Source of the DNA: Panulirus ornatus
Taxonomy: Eukaryota; Arthropoda; Malacostraca; Decapoda; Palinuridae
DNA: 64,000 nucleotides
Assembly: GCF_036320965.1 (NCBI RefSeq)
Contig: NC_092228.1
Location: 15,748,307 to 15,812,306, forward strand
Direction: 5' to 3'
Positions 44,057 through 57,396 of this stretch are shown here, in pieces. How positions within the stretch are numbered: position 1 is the stretch's first letter; each line of letters begins with the position of its first letter. A program made the translations under genes and the position numbers. Under the pieces are notes generated by a model that did not search any database, had not been told where the DNA came from, and saw nothing but the letters and a program-made list of their open reading frames with translations.

Positions 44057-45993
44057 GTATTTGCGGAAGATGAAAGCCGGCAAGGCCGCGGGTTTGGATG
44101 GTATTGCAGTGGAATTTATTAAAAAAGGGGTGACTGTATTGTTGACTGGTTGGTAAGGTCATTTAATGTATGTATGATTCATGGTGAGGTGCCTGAGGAT
44201 TGGCAGAATGCTTGCATAGTGCCATTGTACAAAGGCAAAGGGGACAAAGGTGAGTGCTCAAATTAGAGGCATAAGTTTGTTGAGTATTCCTGGGAAATTA
44301 TATGGGAGGGTATTGACTGAGAGGGTGAAGGCATGTACAGAGCATCAGATTGGGGAAGAGCAGTGTGGTTTCAGAAGTGGTAGAGGATGTGTGGATCAGG
44401 TGTTTGCTTTGAAGAATGTATGTGAGAAATACTTAGAAAAGCAAATGGATTTGTATATAGCATTTATGGATCTGGAGAAGGCATATGATAGAGTTGATAG
44501 AGATGCTCTGTGGAAGGTAATAAGAATGTATGGCGTGGGAGGTAAGTTGTTAGATGTAGTGAAAAGATTTTATCGAGGATGTAAGGCATGTGTACGTGTA
44601 GGAAGAGAGGAAAGTGATTGGTTCTCAGTGAATGTAGGTTTGCGGCAGGGGTGTGTGATGTCTCCATGGTTGTTTAATTTGTTAATGGATGGGGTTGTTA
44701 GGGAGGTGAATGCAAGAGTTTTGGAAAGAGGGGCAAGTATGCAGTCTGTTGTGGATGAGAGAGCTTGGGAAGTGAGTCAGTTGTTGTTCGCTGATGATAC
44801 AGCACTGGTGGCTGATTCATGTGAGAAACTGCAGAAGCTGGTGACTGAGTTTGGTAAAGTGTGTGAAAGAAGAAAGTTGAGAGTAAATGTGAATAAGAGC
44901 AAGTAGGGTTGAGGGTCAAGTCAATTGAGAGGTAAGTTTGAATGGAGAAAAACTGGTGGAAGTGAAGTGTTTTAGATATCTTGAAGTGGATTTGGCATCG
45001 GATGGAACCATGGAAGTGGAAGTGAATCATAGGGTGGGGGAGGGGGCGAAAATTTTGGGAGCGTTGAAGAATGTGTGGAAGTGGAGAACATTATCTCGGA
45101 AAGCAAAAATGGGTGTGTTTGAAGGAATAGTGGTTCCAACAATGTTGTATGGTTGCGAGGCATGGGCTATGGATAGAGTTGTGCGCAGGATGGTGGATGT
45201 GCTGGAAATGAGATGTTTGAGGACAATATGTGGTGTGAGGTGGTTTGATCGAGTAAGTAATAATAGGGTAAGAGAGATGTGTGGTAATAAAAAGAGTGTG
45301 GTTGAGAGAGCTGAAGAAGGTGTTTTGAAATGGTTTGGTCACATGGAGAGAATGAGTGAGGAAAGATTGACAAAGAGGATATATATGTCAGAGGTGGAGG
45401 GAACGAGGAGAAGTGGGAGACCAAATTGGAGGTGGAAAGATGGAGTGAAAAAGATTTTGAGTGATCGGGGCCTGAACATGCAGGAGGGTGAAAGGCGTGC
45501 AAGGAATAGAGTGAATTGGATCGATGTGGTATACTGGGGTCGACATGCTGCCAATGGATTGAACCAGGGCATGTGAAGCATCTGGGGTAAACCATGGAAA
45601 GTTGTGTGGGGCCTGGATGTGGAAAGGGAGCTGTGTTTCGGGGCATTATTACATGACAGCTAGAGACTGAGTGTGAACGAATGGGGCCTTTGTTGTCTTT
45701 TCCTAGCACTGCCTTGCACACATGAGGGGGGAGGGGGTTGTTATTTCATGTGTGGCGAGGTGGCGATGGGAATGAATAAAGGCAGACTATGAATTATGTA
45801 CATGTGTATATATGTATATGTCTGTGTGTATATATATATGTATACGTTGAGATGTATAGGTATGTATATTTGTGTGTGTGGACGTGTATGTATATACATG
45901 TGTATGTGGGTGGGTTGGGCCATTCTTTCGTCTGTTTCCTTGCGCTACCTCACTAACGCGGGAGACAACGACAAAGCAAAATATAAAAATAGA
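44057..45993 (+). mobile_element. RTE-like LINE copy O inside Tigger, long 3' UTR type
   Basis: Starts with TTTGCGGAAGATGAAAGCCG within the RT. The frame is broken by a 1-base loss in the G-run near 44130, a small deletion near 44265 (AATTAGAGGC for AATTACAGAGGT) and a 14-base deletion near 44904. The middle (44250-44906, 218 codons) keeps FMDLEKAYDRVD, GLRQGCVMSPWLFNL and FADD. The last part (44938-45576) has the normal C-terminus with the long-type extension HAANGLNQGM. The 3' UTR has the extra long-type segment and ends in CGCTACCTCACTAACGCGGG..GACAAAGCAAAATATAAAAA. It resembles copy G more than the short-UTR copies. Confidence 0.93.
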
Positions 45994-46196
45994 TACATTT
46001 CATTTACATTTGATATTTGTTTAATTTAAATTTCCAGAAGTCCATGATATACTTAAAACATATGGGAGATGTATAATTAGTGGGTTAGAGGTGTGTTGAT
46101 GAAATATTATTACGTGACCATGGTTGGTCTGGCAAAATGGTTAATTTGGCAAGGCTTTGGAAGCAAGAGTGCCGGAAAATTGGTGGTGTACCTGTA

Positions 46197-47065
46197 CTGA
46201 CTTTAAACTTTGTTTTGTGTACATATTTCACATGACTTTTCTTAGAAGTATGAATGTTTTGTGAGCATGGTAATTTTGATATTATTAAGCCTTTTGTTGC
46301 GTGATAAGATTGTAGGGGGATTCTTCAAAATATCTAGATATCTGCTGAAAAGTTAATGTCCTTATTTGTTTTTCCATTTTTTGATGTGACATTACTCTAG
46401 ATATAGATTTATGAATAGAAACACCTTGAAATCACATATAAGCATGAAAATTGTAGTTATTTAGAAAGAGAATTACAGCTTTTTATTAGAAATTGATATC
46501 CATTACACTCACTTGAAATTATAATAGTGGTATGGTATAAAGTCTAAAATGTTAAAATGAGTAAATGCAGCATGCACTTAGATTTTTTTAAAAGATCCAT
46601 AAAAATATATATTTTACATATGAACAGAAATGGGAAAACTCAGAGATGTTACTGAAATCATTTTCCATTATGGTTAAGACATCATTTTAAAAGCATTCAG
46701 CAAAATGTAAATGCAGTGTACATTTAAAGTACTGTGGAAAAGGTATAAAAAACAATCACTATATGTTTAAATCTCTCCCATTCTTGTTCACCATTTCCCT
46801 AGTGAGTTAGCTAAGGGGAGGATTACCTACCCAACTCCTTCCGTATGAGTTAGTTACCTTCTGTGACATGCAGGAGATACATTAGTTGTATTCTTTCTCT
46901 CCCATCCTGTGGGAATTATACTTATATGTTGACAGAGAAAAAAGAAAAATATTAAGGACCACACTTTTATTCCCATGTGTTCCAGGTTTGGTAGAGGGAG
47001 ATACTGTTTCATACACATCCATCCTTTGAACTTTACCACATATTCATCAGCAGAAAGTTTAGTGG
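46197..47065. other. No supported gene (intronic)
   Basis: AT-rich DNA between the Tigger right end and LINE copy P. No motif recognised. It lies in the large FARP-like intron. Confidence 0.5.
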
Positions 47066-48186
47066 TTTTTTTCTTGTTTTTTTTTTTTTTTCTTTTTTTT
47101 TTTCGCTGTCTCCCGTGTTTGCGAGGTAGCGCAAGGAAACAGACGAAAGAAATGGCCCAACCCACCCCCATACACATGTATATACATATGTCCACACACG
47201 CAAATATACATACCTACACAGCTTTCCATGGTTTACCCCAGACTCTTCACATGCCCTGATTCAATCCACTGACAGCACGTCAACCCCGGTATACCACATC
47301 GATCCAATTCACTCTATTCCTTGCCCTCCTTTCACCCTCCTGCATGTTCAGGCCCTGATCACACAAAATCTTTTTCACTCCATCTTTCCACCTCCAATTT
47401 GGTCTCCCACTTCTCCTCATTCCCTCCACCTCCGACACATATATCCTCTTGGTCAATCTTTCCTCACTCATTCTCTCCATGTGCCCAAACCATTTCAAAA
47501 CACCCTCTTCTGCTCTCTCAACCACGCTCTTTTTATTTCCACACATCTCTCTCCCTTGCGTTACTTACTCGATCAAACCACCTCACACCACACATTGTTC
47601 TCAAACATCTCATTTCTAGCACATCCACCCTCCTGCGCACAACTCTATCCATAGCCCACGCCTCGCAACCATACAACATTGTTGGAACCACTATTCCTTC
47701 AAACATACTCATTTTTGCTTTCCGAGATAATGTTCTGGACTTCCACACATTCTTCAAGGCTCCCAGGATTTTCGCCCCCTCCCCCACCCTATGATCCACT
47801 TCCGCTTCCATGGTTCCATCCGCTGCCAGATCCACTCCCAGATATCTAAAACACTTTACTTCCTCCAGTTTTTCTCCATGCAAACTTACCTCCCAATTGA
47901 CTTGACCCTCAACCCTACTGTACCTAATAACCTTGCTCTTATTCACATTTACTCTTAACTTTCTTCTTTCACACACTTTACCAAACTCAGTCACCAGCTT
48001 CTGCAGTTTCTCACATGAATCAGCCACCAGTGCTGTATCATCAGCGAACAACAACTGATTCACTTCCCAAGCTCTCTCATCCAGAACAGACTTCATACTT
48101 GCCCCTCTTTCCAAAACTCTTGCATTCACCTCCCTAACAACCCCATCCATAAACAAATTAAACAACCATGGAGACATCACACACCC
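47066..48186 (-). mobile_element. RTE-like LINE copy P, short 3' UTR type, frameshifted
   Basis: Minus-strand copy with a T-rich poly(A) equivalent (47066-47103), short 3' UTR, C-terminal frame 47546-47280 and the main frame 48180-47533. The main frame has SPWLFNLFMDG, QLLFADDTALVADS, FRYLGVDLAADGT, TMLYGCEAW. The two frames are separated by a 2-base deletion near 47552 (CTCTCTCCCTTGCG for CTCTCTTACCCTTACG). The 5' truncation at 48186 lies just before GLRQG. Little diverged otherwise. Confidence 0.93.
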
Positions 48187-48227
48187 TACTTAATATTCAT
48201 ATTTCACCATATCTAGTAATGGCATAT

Positions 48228-49529
<1,302 letters not shown>

Positions 49530-51420
49530 TATACAAAGAGGAAAAAAAACAAATGAAGGAAGAGAATTCCAGTTTAGCTGTTCAAGTGAAGGAGGTATCA
49601 TAACAACCATTCTTCAAGTGGCCAAACTCCAAATAGAAACTGTTGAAAGCAGCACCCAAACATATGCTGCAGTCCAAGCCTTGGTTGTGGGGACATATGC
49701 AGACAATTCATGAGAACTGTAGCCAAAATAATATCTACAGAATAGAGAGAGAGCAGCAGCATCATTGTACATGGAAAGGGAAGGTTGGAGAAAGGTGATG
49801 ACAGGAGAACTAATGAGATGGAAGGTCTTTGATTCCACTGTAGTTAACAGAGAGGTGGAGGAGAAGCTATCCCAGATGTGTGAGCAGTGTTCCATACTTG
49901 GGCAAATATAACCTCAGGAGGTACAAAATAACTGCTCACAGTAAAAATATTTACTGCACCTACACACCACTTCCATCTTTTGGGAAGCAGACTTTGTAAT
50001 GTTGAATATGTGGGTTTTTTAGGACAGAGTGGAAGATTTGGTTATGCCCAACATGTGTATGTTCTTACACAGTTGAATTGTGGTGTTTTGAAATTGAACA
50101 GAGGTAAACAACTGATTCTTAGAAAGAGATATAAGGAGAAATTGCATTTAACACCTTTAAATTTTACAAGGTTACTGCTTCCCTACTCTGAAATGCTGTG
50201 CAGGTCTGCATTGAGACAAGAAATATGAACAGTATGAGAAAGAGAATAATTATTAAAGGGAGGAGGAAAGGAAAAGTGAACTGAGGTATGCAAAGTTGAA
50301 TCATCATCATAAGAATGAACAAGGTTAAAAGTAAAAGAGAGATCATTTATATAGAAGAGCATAGGTGATAGGACAGAAACTTGAACACCACTACTGATAG
50401 GATAGAAAAGGGAAGTTACTTCATTGATGACCACCATGATGGAACAGCCAGGGAAGAAACTGTGCATAATGACAGTGAGGAAAGGGAGTTTAGAAAACAG
50501 AAGTGTCACCAAAATCCCTGAGAGAGAAGGACCAAAGGGGAGTAACATACGAGATAAGATTTCCAGTAGACCTAACCCTGTGAAATCCATATTGGTGACC
50601 TGAGAGAAGGGAATGGGATTCTAAGTGTATAAGATAGTGAGAGTTCAGGAGGTTTTCAGAGTTTGGAGGTAGCAGAAATGAGACCTGTGTGGTAATAAAT
50701 GGAAGAAAAAGTGAGTTTTTAGGCAGAGGCAAAATAGGTGAGCGAGGATTGGGGCTAGCACAGAGGCAAACCCCCTTCCCCCTGAATTCAACAAGGTATG
50801 CCATCTGAGCCATATGTTTTGTCCAGCCAAAGCTGGGAGAGTACCTGAAAGACCTTGCTTGAGGAGAATGTAGGAAATTGCATAAGTTAAGTGGGAAGAG
50901 ATGGTTGTGGAGGATTAGAAGCTAAATCATCCATAGTTAAGTTAGAAGAAAAAAATGTATCATAGAAAGTGGCTTTATTAGTTGGAGAATTAGATTGATC
51001 TAGCCTAAAAAGAGGAGGAAAAGTTGAATCACAGAAGTTGTTAGAGATACTTTTGGTTAAGGACCAAAAAGATTTATCAGTTGAAGAAGTCAAGTCAGCA
51101 CACTTTTTTTTTTATGAAAGTGCACATGGCTCGTTGAAGTACAGTGATTCTGATTAAAATTGAATGCAGGTTGGGTTTCTGGGGAAGGGAAGAGTTTCAT
51201 GTTCTGATACATACAGTCCCTGTTTCGACAGGCATTAGAGCAGGAATGACTAAACTGCAGTTAAGGAGAAAAGACTTAGAAGAATGTGGAATGTAGGACT
51301 CCATCCCAGCTAAGATAACCTATGTTGTGCATTCAGTGGCATGACATGAGACATTCTGACTAGAGAAGCAGTACCCATCCCAGGGAGAGTCTGTAGAAAA
51401 GTTGCACATGGATAATCTCA
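49530..51420 (-). mobile_element. Decayed Jockey-like LINE, RT and C-terminal region
   Basis: Reading the minus strand from 51420 downward: MESYIPHSSKSF, then frame 51093-50887 with KSFWSLTKSISNNFCDSTFPPLF (usual RxFWSLAK..NFCxSxFPPL). Then 50813-50490 with LIHLESHSLLSGHQYGFHRVRSTGNLISY (usual LxxxxLLSDxQYGFRKGRSTGDLL). Then 50590-50183 with SGVQVSVLSPMLFYINDLSF (usual SGVPQGSVLSPTLFLLFINDL) and HSYDDDSTLH (catalytic YADD altered to YDDD). Finally 49895-49614 with MEHCSHIWDSFSSTSLLTTVESK, LCRYYFGYSSHELSAYVP. Motif order is collinear over 1.9 kb, so this is one element with several frameshifts. Inactive. Confidence 0.85.
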
Positions 51421-51424
51421 GAAA

Positions 51425-51905
51425 ACAGCATCCCCCTGTGAGGTAGCACCAGGAAAAGACAAAAAGGCCACTTTCATTCACACTCAGTCTCTAGCTGTCA
51501 TGTGTAATGCATTGAAACCACAGCTCCCATTCCACATCCAGGCCCCACAGACCTTTCCATGGTTTACCCCAGACGCTTCACATGCCCTGGTTCAATCCAT
51601 TGACAGCATGTCGACTCTGGTATACCACATTGTTCTAATTCACTCTATTCCTTGCACGCCTTTCACCCTTCTGTATCTTCAGGCCCCAGGTGCTCAAAAT
51701 CTTTTTTACTCCATCCTTCCACCTCCAATTTGGTCTCCTGCTTCTCCTTCTTCCTTCCACCTCCGACACATATATTCTCTTTGTCAATCTTTCCTCACTC
51801 GTTTTCTCCATGTGTCCAAACCATTTCAACACACCCTTTTCTGCTCTCTCACCCCATACTAATTTTATTACCACACATCCCTCTTACCCAAATATATTAC
51901 ATTAT
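51425..51905 (-). mobile_element. RTE-like LINE copy Q, 3' end, long-UTR type
   Basis: On the + strand: GAGGTAGCACCAGGAAAAGA, then long-type UTR words (CACTCAGTCTCTAGCTGTCA, CCACATCCAGGCCCCACAGA, CCATGGTTTACCCCAGACGC), and the RT C-terminus in frame 51874-51635 (WGERAEKGVLKWFGHMEKTS, RRPNWRWKDGVKKIL). It breaks off near 51905. Moderately old. Confidence 0.85.
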
Positions 51906-52029
51906 TCACTAGGACAGTATACTTTGATTTCAGAAAAACAAGAAAATTAATTTAGAGAACCCCCCTGGAAAGGTCACCAAATTGTCATAATTCATCTTTA
52001 ATCTCTGTTACTATGGTTTTGACAGTTAT

Positions 52030-54735
52030 ATAAAAAGGAAGGAGTAGCACTACTCCTAAATCAGTTGTGGGAATGTGTAGTAGAGTGTTGAAAAGTAAAT
52101 TCTAGATTGATGAGGGTAAAACTGAAAGTGGATGGAGAGAGATGGGTGATTATTGGTGCCTATGCACCAGATCATGAGAGGCAAGTGTTTTGGAAGCAGC
52201 TGAGTGAGTGTGTGAGCAGCTTTGATGCATAGGACCAGGTTATAGTGATGGGTGATTTAAATGCAAAGTTAAGTAATGTGGCAGTTGAGAGTATAATTGG
52301 TGTACATGAGGTGTTCAGTGTTGTAATTGGAAATGGTGAAGAGCTTGTGGATTTGTGTGCCAAAAAAGGACTGGTGATTGGGAATACCTGGTTTGAAAAG
52401 AGAGGTATACATAAGTATACATATGTGAGTAGGAGAGATGGTGAAAGGACATTGTTGGATCACATGTTAATTGATAGGTGTGTAAAAGAGAGACTCTTCG
52501 ATGTTAATGTGCTGAGAGGGGCAGCTGGAGGGATGTCTGATCACTATCTTGTGGAGGCAAATGTGAAGATCTGTAGAGGTTTCCAGAAAAGAAGAGAGAA
52601 CATTTGGGAGAAGAGAGTGAGTGAGCTTGGAAAGGAGACCTGTGTGAGGAAGTACCAGGGGAGATTGAGTGCAGAATGGAAAAAGGTGAGAGCAAATGAC
52701 AAGGGGAGTGGGTGGGGAATGGGATGTGTTAAGGAAAGCACTGATGGCTTGTGCAAAAGATGTATGTGGCATGAGAAAGGTGGGAGGTGGGTAGGTTAGT
52801 GAGTGGTGGGATGAAGAAGTAAGGTTGTTAGTGAAAGAGAAGAGAGAGGTGTTTGGACGATATTTGCTGGGAAGTAGTGCAAATGACTGGGAGATGTATA
52901 AAAGAAAGTGGCAGGAGGTCAAAAGAAAGGTGCAAGAGGTGAAAAAGAGGGCAAATGAGAGTTGGGGTGAGAGAGTATCGTAGAATTTTAGGGAGAATAA
53001 AAAGATGTTTTGGATGGAGGTGAACAACGTGCATAAGATAAGAGAACAAATGGGAGCATCGGTGAAGGGAGTAAGTGGGGAGGTAATAACAGATAGAGAT
53101 GAAGTGAGAAGGAGTTGGAGTGAGTATTTTGAAGGTTTGTTGAATATGTTTGATGATAGAGTGGCAGATAAAGGGTGTTTTGGTCGGGGTGGTGTGCGAA
53201 GTGAGAGGGTCAGGGAGAATGGTTTGGTAAAGAGAGACGAAGTAGTGAAAGCTTTGTGGAAGATGAAAGCTGTCAAGGCAGCGGGTTTAGATGGTATTGC
53301 AGTGGAATTTATAAAAAAGGGGGTGACTGTGCTGTTGATTGGTTGGTAAGGATATTCAGTGTATGTATGGATCATGGTGAAGTGCCTAAGGATTGGCAGA
53401 ATGCATGCATAGTGCCATTGTACAAAGGCAAAGGGGATAAAGGTGAGTGTTCAAGCTACAGTGGAATAAGTTTGTTGAGTATTCCTGGGAAATTATATGG
53501 GAGAGTGTTAATTGAGAGGGTAAAGACATGTACAGAACATCAGATTGGGGAAGAGCAGTGTGGTTTTAAAAGTAGTTAAGGATGTGAGATCAGGTGTTTG
53601 CTTTGAAGAATGTATATGAGAAGGCATATGATAGGGTTGATAGAGATGCTTTGTGGAAGGTTTTAAGAGTATATGGTGTGGGAGGTAAGATGCTAGAAGC
53701 AGTGAAATGTTTTGACAAAGGATGTAAGGCATGTGTACGAGTAGGTTTGCGGCAGGGGTGTGTGATGTCCCCATGGTTGTTTAATTTGTTAATGGATGGG
53801 GTGGTTAGGGAGGTAAATGCAAGGGTATTGGAGAGAGGAGTGAGTATGTAGTCTGTTTTGGATGAGATGGCCTGGGAGATGAGTCAGTTGTTGTTTCCTG
53901 ATGATACATTTCTGGTGGCTGATTTGGGTAAGAAACTGCAGAGGTTGGTGACTGAGTTTGGAAAAGCATGTGATAGATGAAAGTTGAGAGTAAATGTGAA
54001 TAAGAGCAAGGTTATTAGGTTCAATAGGGTTGAGGGACAAGTTAATTGGGATGTAAGTTCAGAGAAAAATTGGAGGAAGTGAAGTGTTTTAGATATAGGG
54101 AGTGGACTTAGCAGTGGATGGAACTATGAAAGCAGAAGTGAGTCACAGGATGGAGGAGTGGCAAAGGTTCTGGGAGCGATGAGAGAATGTGTGGAAGGAG
54201 AGAATGTTATCTGGGAGAGCAAAAATGGATTTGTTTGAAGGAATAGTAGTTCCAACAATGTTATATGATTGCGAGGCATGGGCTATAGATAGGGTTATAC
54301 CGAGGAAGGTGGATGTGTTGGAAATGAAGTGTTTGAGGACAATATATGATTGTGAGGTGATTTGATTAAGTAATGAAAGGGTAAGAGAGATGTATGGTAA
54401 TAAAAAGAGTGTGGTTGAGAGAGCAGAAGAGGGTGTGTTGAAAAGGTTTGGACATATGGAGAGAATGAGTGAGGAAAGATTGACAAAGAGGATACATGTG
54501 TCAAAGTTGGAGGGAACTACGAGAAGCAGGAGACCAAAGTGGATGTGGAAGGATGAGTGAAAACGATTTTGAGTGATCAGGGCCTGAACATACAGGAAGT
54601 TGAGAGGCTTGCAAGGAATAGAGTGAATGAAAACGATGTAGTATACCGGGGTCGACGTGTTGTCAGTGAACTGAACCAGGGCATGTGAAGTGTCTGGGGT
54701 AAATCATGGAAAGGTCTGTGGGGCCTGAATATACA
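52030..54735 (+). mobile_element. RTE-like LINE copy R, longest: endonuclease plus RT
   Basis: The only copy here with the endonuclease domain still joined to the RT. Endonuclease (52035-52570): EGVALLLNQLWECV, GERWVIIGAYAPDHERQVFW, VIVMGDLNAKLSNVAVE (GDLN motif), TYVSRRDGERTLLDHMLID, GAAGGMSDHYLVEA (SDH catalytic motif). Linker 52570-53060, then RT with frames 53005-53349, 53256-53579 and 53594-53851 carrying GLDGIAVEFIKKG, YKGKGDKGECSSYSGISLL and GLRQGCVMSPWLFNL. The catalytic box near 53890 reads LLFPDD, and FMDLEKAYD is partly deleted (EKAYDRVDRDA remains). The C-terminal part to 54650 is heavily shifted. The UTR is cut at about 54735. It shows the family's domain order (AP endonuclease then RT) but is an old, dead copy. 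Confidence 0.9.
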
Positions 54736-54744
54736 TATATATAT

Positions 54745-55113
54745 ATACATACACATGTACATATTCCTGCTTGCTTGCCTTTATCCATTTCTGTCGCTAC
54801 TCCGCCACACAGGTAATAGTGTCGCTTCCCCCAACTTCAGTGAGGTAGTGCCAGGAAAGCAGACAAAAAAAAAAGGCCACAATTGTTCACACTCAGTCTC
54901 TGGCTGTCATGTGTAATGCACCGAAACCACAGTTCCCTATCCACATCCAGGCCCCACAGATCTTTCCATGGTTTACCCCAGACTTCTCACATTCCCTAGT
55001 TCACCCCAGACGTTTCACATGTCCTGGTTCAGTCTATTGACAGCACATTGACCCCAGTATACCACATTGTTCCAATTCACTCTATTCCTTGCATGCCTTT
55101 CACCCTCCTGTGT
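54745..55113 (-). mobile_element. LINE 3' end, minus strand, tail-to-tail with copy R
   Basis: + strand words: TTGCCTTTATCCATTTCTGTCGCTACTCCG, ACTTCAGTGAGGTAGTGCCAG, GCAGACAAAA, long-type UTR words (CACTCAGTCTCTGGCTGTCA, CCACATCCAGGCCCCACAGA), then the RT end (CATTGTTCCAATTCACTCTATTCC described by its ends). A stretch near 54975-55025 is locally duplicated (CCCCAGAC..TTCACAT.. occurs twice). It ends at GTGTATATAT. Confidence 0.8.
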
Positions 55114-55353
55114 GTATATATATGTATGCATGTATGATTTTATATTGCCCTAATGTATAAGGAAATTTCAGAATAGCATAAGGCTTAGGAGTAGATGTAT
55201 GAGTGGAATTTTGTTGAGTTTAGGTTCCAAGTGAGTCTTCACATAGTATTCTACTATGCATGTGGGTTATGAATTTGATGGATATGAAGTGCCTTAGTTG
55301 TTTGATGCCATTAATGTGGAAAGTATGAACTTCATTTTATTCAATCTTGGCAG

Positions 55354-55525
55354 GGTTGACTCTATGCCGAATGGTCATGACAAATCTGTATCACCAGTAC
55401 GTGTTGGAGAGATGGAGGGAGAGTCCAGAAAAAGGAAGTACCCTAGTGATAAAGCATATTTTATTGCCAAGGAGGTCCTAACCACAGAAAGAACATACAA
55501 AAAGGATCTCGAAGTTATCAATTTG
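55354..55525 (+). CDS. FARP: FARP-like RhoGEF, exon with start of DH domain
   Basis: A 172-bp exon, acceptor TTCAATCTTGGCAG, donor TTG/GTAAGG. After completing the Arg codon it encodes VDSMPNGHDKSVSP, then KRKYPSDKAYFIAKEVLTTE, RTYKKDLEVINL. DKAYFIAKEVxTTERTYxKDLEVI is the highly characteristic start of the DH (RhoGEF) domain in FARP1/FARP2. The DH domain catalyses GDP release from Rho-family GTPases (known for FARP proteins: Rac1, possibly RhoA), acting at the membrane via FERM and PH domains. It ends in phase 0 and joins the exon at 57397 to give LEVIN-L-WLREEV, matching the family's LEVI-x-x-WF. ORF-like sequence before 55352 is intron. Confidence 0.9.
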
Positions 55526-55982
55526 GTAAGGTGTAAAACAATGTTGAAATAATTGGTAAGACAATGATGATTAAAAAAATTCTTAGTGTAGTTAGCTGAA
55601 ATGATTGTTTTTCTCAGAAATTAATGTATCTGATGCACATGTATGTGCATACTCTTGCATCTTGCATGACAGTATTTAGGATTTCACATCTATGGATTCT
55701 GTAAATTGTTTTTAAAAAAAACAAGATTTATAGTTTCATTTTCAAATATATCTAGTTATACTTGTGAGAATGATAGTGCTGAATTTTTCATGAAATCTAT
55801 TTAGAGTTTTTTTTATTCTACATGAAATGTTTATGAGCTAATTATTCTCTCATATTTGTCAAAGATCATGAACAGTTTTTACATGTGCCTCAGGTACACA
55901 CAGCCTATAATCCATTCAACACATGACCAATATGTTAGTGAAACATGGTCTTCCACACTTGCACAAACACTTTTTGCCTTTT

Positions 55983-56626
55983 CTCAGAAAGCAAAAATGG
56001 GTATGTTTGAAGGAATAGTGGTTCCAACAATGTTGTATGGTTGCGAGGTGTGGGCTATGGATAGAGTGGTGCGCAGGAGGATGGATGTGCTGGAAATGAG
56101 ATGTTTGAGGATAATGTCTGGTGTGAGGTGGTTTGATCGAGTAAGTAACGTAAGGGTAAGAGAGATGTGTGGAAATAAAAAGAGCGTGGTTGAGAGAGCA
56201 GAAGAGGGTGTTTTGAAATGGTTTGGGCACATGGAGAGAATGAGTGAGGAAAGGTTGACCAAGAGGATATATGTGTCGGAGGTGGAGGGAACGAGAAGAG
56301 GGAGACCAAATTGGAGGTGGAAAGATGGAGTGAAAAAGATTTTGTGTGATCGGGGCCTGAACATGCAGGAGGGTGAAAGGAGGGCAAGGAATAGAGTGAA
56401 TTGGAGCGATGTGGTATACTGGGGTTGACGTGCTGTCAGTGGATTGTATCGGCATGTGAAGCGTCGGGTAAACCATGGAAAGCTGTGTAGGTATGTATAT
56501 TTGCGTGTGTGGACGTATGTATATACATGTGTATGGGGGTGGGTTGGGCCATTTCTTTCGTCTGTTTCCTTGCGCTACCTCGCAAACGCGGGAGACAGCG
56601 ACAAAAAAAAAAAAAAAAAAAAAAAA
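55983..56626 (+). mobile_element. RTE-like LINE copy T in FARP-like intron
   Basis: 5'-truncated copy starting at TCAGAAAGCAAAAATGGGTA (RT residues RKAKMGMFEGIVVPTMLYG), open to 56428 with CGVRWFDRVS-type region (here MSGVRWFDRVS), WFGHMERM and GRPNWRWKDGVKKIL. It has one missing codon (GTRRGRP for GTRRRGRP). Short-type 3' UTR with small deletions near 56450-56470, terminal motif and poly(A) 56605-56627. Same strand as the host gene; young by sequence. Confidence 0.93.
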
Positions 56627-57084
56627 AACTTTTCATGCACCTTATTGCTTTGTCAAGTGAGACCAATATCATCATTCATTTTACAATAAAACATTGTTGG
56701 ACTTACTGTATAGGAATTCTGCTACCAATGAACTCAAGTGAGACCAGTATACACTTTAAAAAACTAAATAAACTCATGCTTTATTCATCTTCTGAATTTT
56801 CAGACAAATATGTGCATGAATCAGAGTTCATGGCAGAAAATAATCTTAGGTGTGCATGAATCAGAAGAATTCATGGCCAAACAGGTCTTTTCTGAGCTGA
56901 AATGAATAACTAATTGCCATTAAAACATACAAGGGCATGCATTCTTTGACTGATTGAGACCTTGCAAAAATTATGTTAATTCAGATATGTGTGATGACAG
57001 CAGTGATGATATTGTTACTATTGAAAACAGTTGAGATAGATGCCACAATAAAATTGTTTATCAGTTTAATTGGACTTGAACACC

Positions 57085-57335
57085 AGGCATTTGTTGGTGA
57101 GCAAGAGATTATGACAGTTTATGATTACATGTTAATTGATGTGTTTGTAAAAGAGAGACTTTTGGATGTATATATACTGAGAGGGGCAGCTGGTGGGATG
57201 TCTGATCACTATCTTTTGTAGGCAATGGTGGATATTTGCAAGGTTATTGAAAAAAAGAGGAAATATTATAGCGAGAAGAGAGTGTTAAGAGTAACTGAGC
57301 TTGGCAAACAGACCTGTAGAGTAAAAAGGGAAGAT
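57085..57335 (+). mobile_element. RTE-like LINE endonuclease fragment
   Basis: Frame 56973-57221 includes HQAFVGEQEIMTVYDYMLID, then VFVKERLLDVYILRGAAGGM and SDHYLL, aligned with LLDHMLIDRCVKERLFDVNVLRGAAGGMSDHYLV of copy R (compare 52455-52555). The following bases give KKRKYYSEKRVLRVTELGKQTC, matching the linker. An isolated old piece immediately upstream of the 57397 exon. Confidence 0.8.
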
Positions 57336-57396
57336 GAAATAATTCCACCATATTTTAGCATTTGCTTTTATTAAGCTTTCTGTTACACAATTTCAG

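Larger units (their letters stand above)
43274..46194 (+). mobile_element. Tigger/pogo DNA transposon with both TIRs, interrupted by a LINE
   Basis: The left end CAGGTACATCACTGATTTTC (43274 onward, then TGGCA) and the reverse complement of the right end (46194 back to 46171, CAGGTACACCACCAATTTTC then CGGCA) form terminal inverted repeats of about 25 bp. Each is flanked by TA (43272-43273 and 46195-46196), the target duplication of the Tc1/mariner/pogo superfamily. Inside are the N-terminal half of the transposase (43505-44056), then an RTE-like LINE copy (about 44057-45993), then about 180 bp to the right TIR. The catalytic DDE half of the transposase is absent, so it was deleted before or during the LINE event. 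The element lies in an intron of the FARP-like gene, about 120 bp after the linker exon. Confidence 0.85.

Noticed and set aside
55298..55353. ATG at 55298 as start of the DH-containing protein
   Set aside because: The bases before 55354 are AT-rich and end in a good acceptor (TTCAATCTTGGCAG), and the family has a long N-terminal part upstream.
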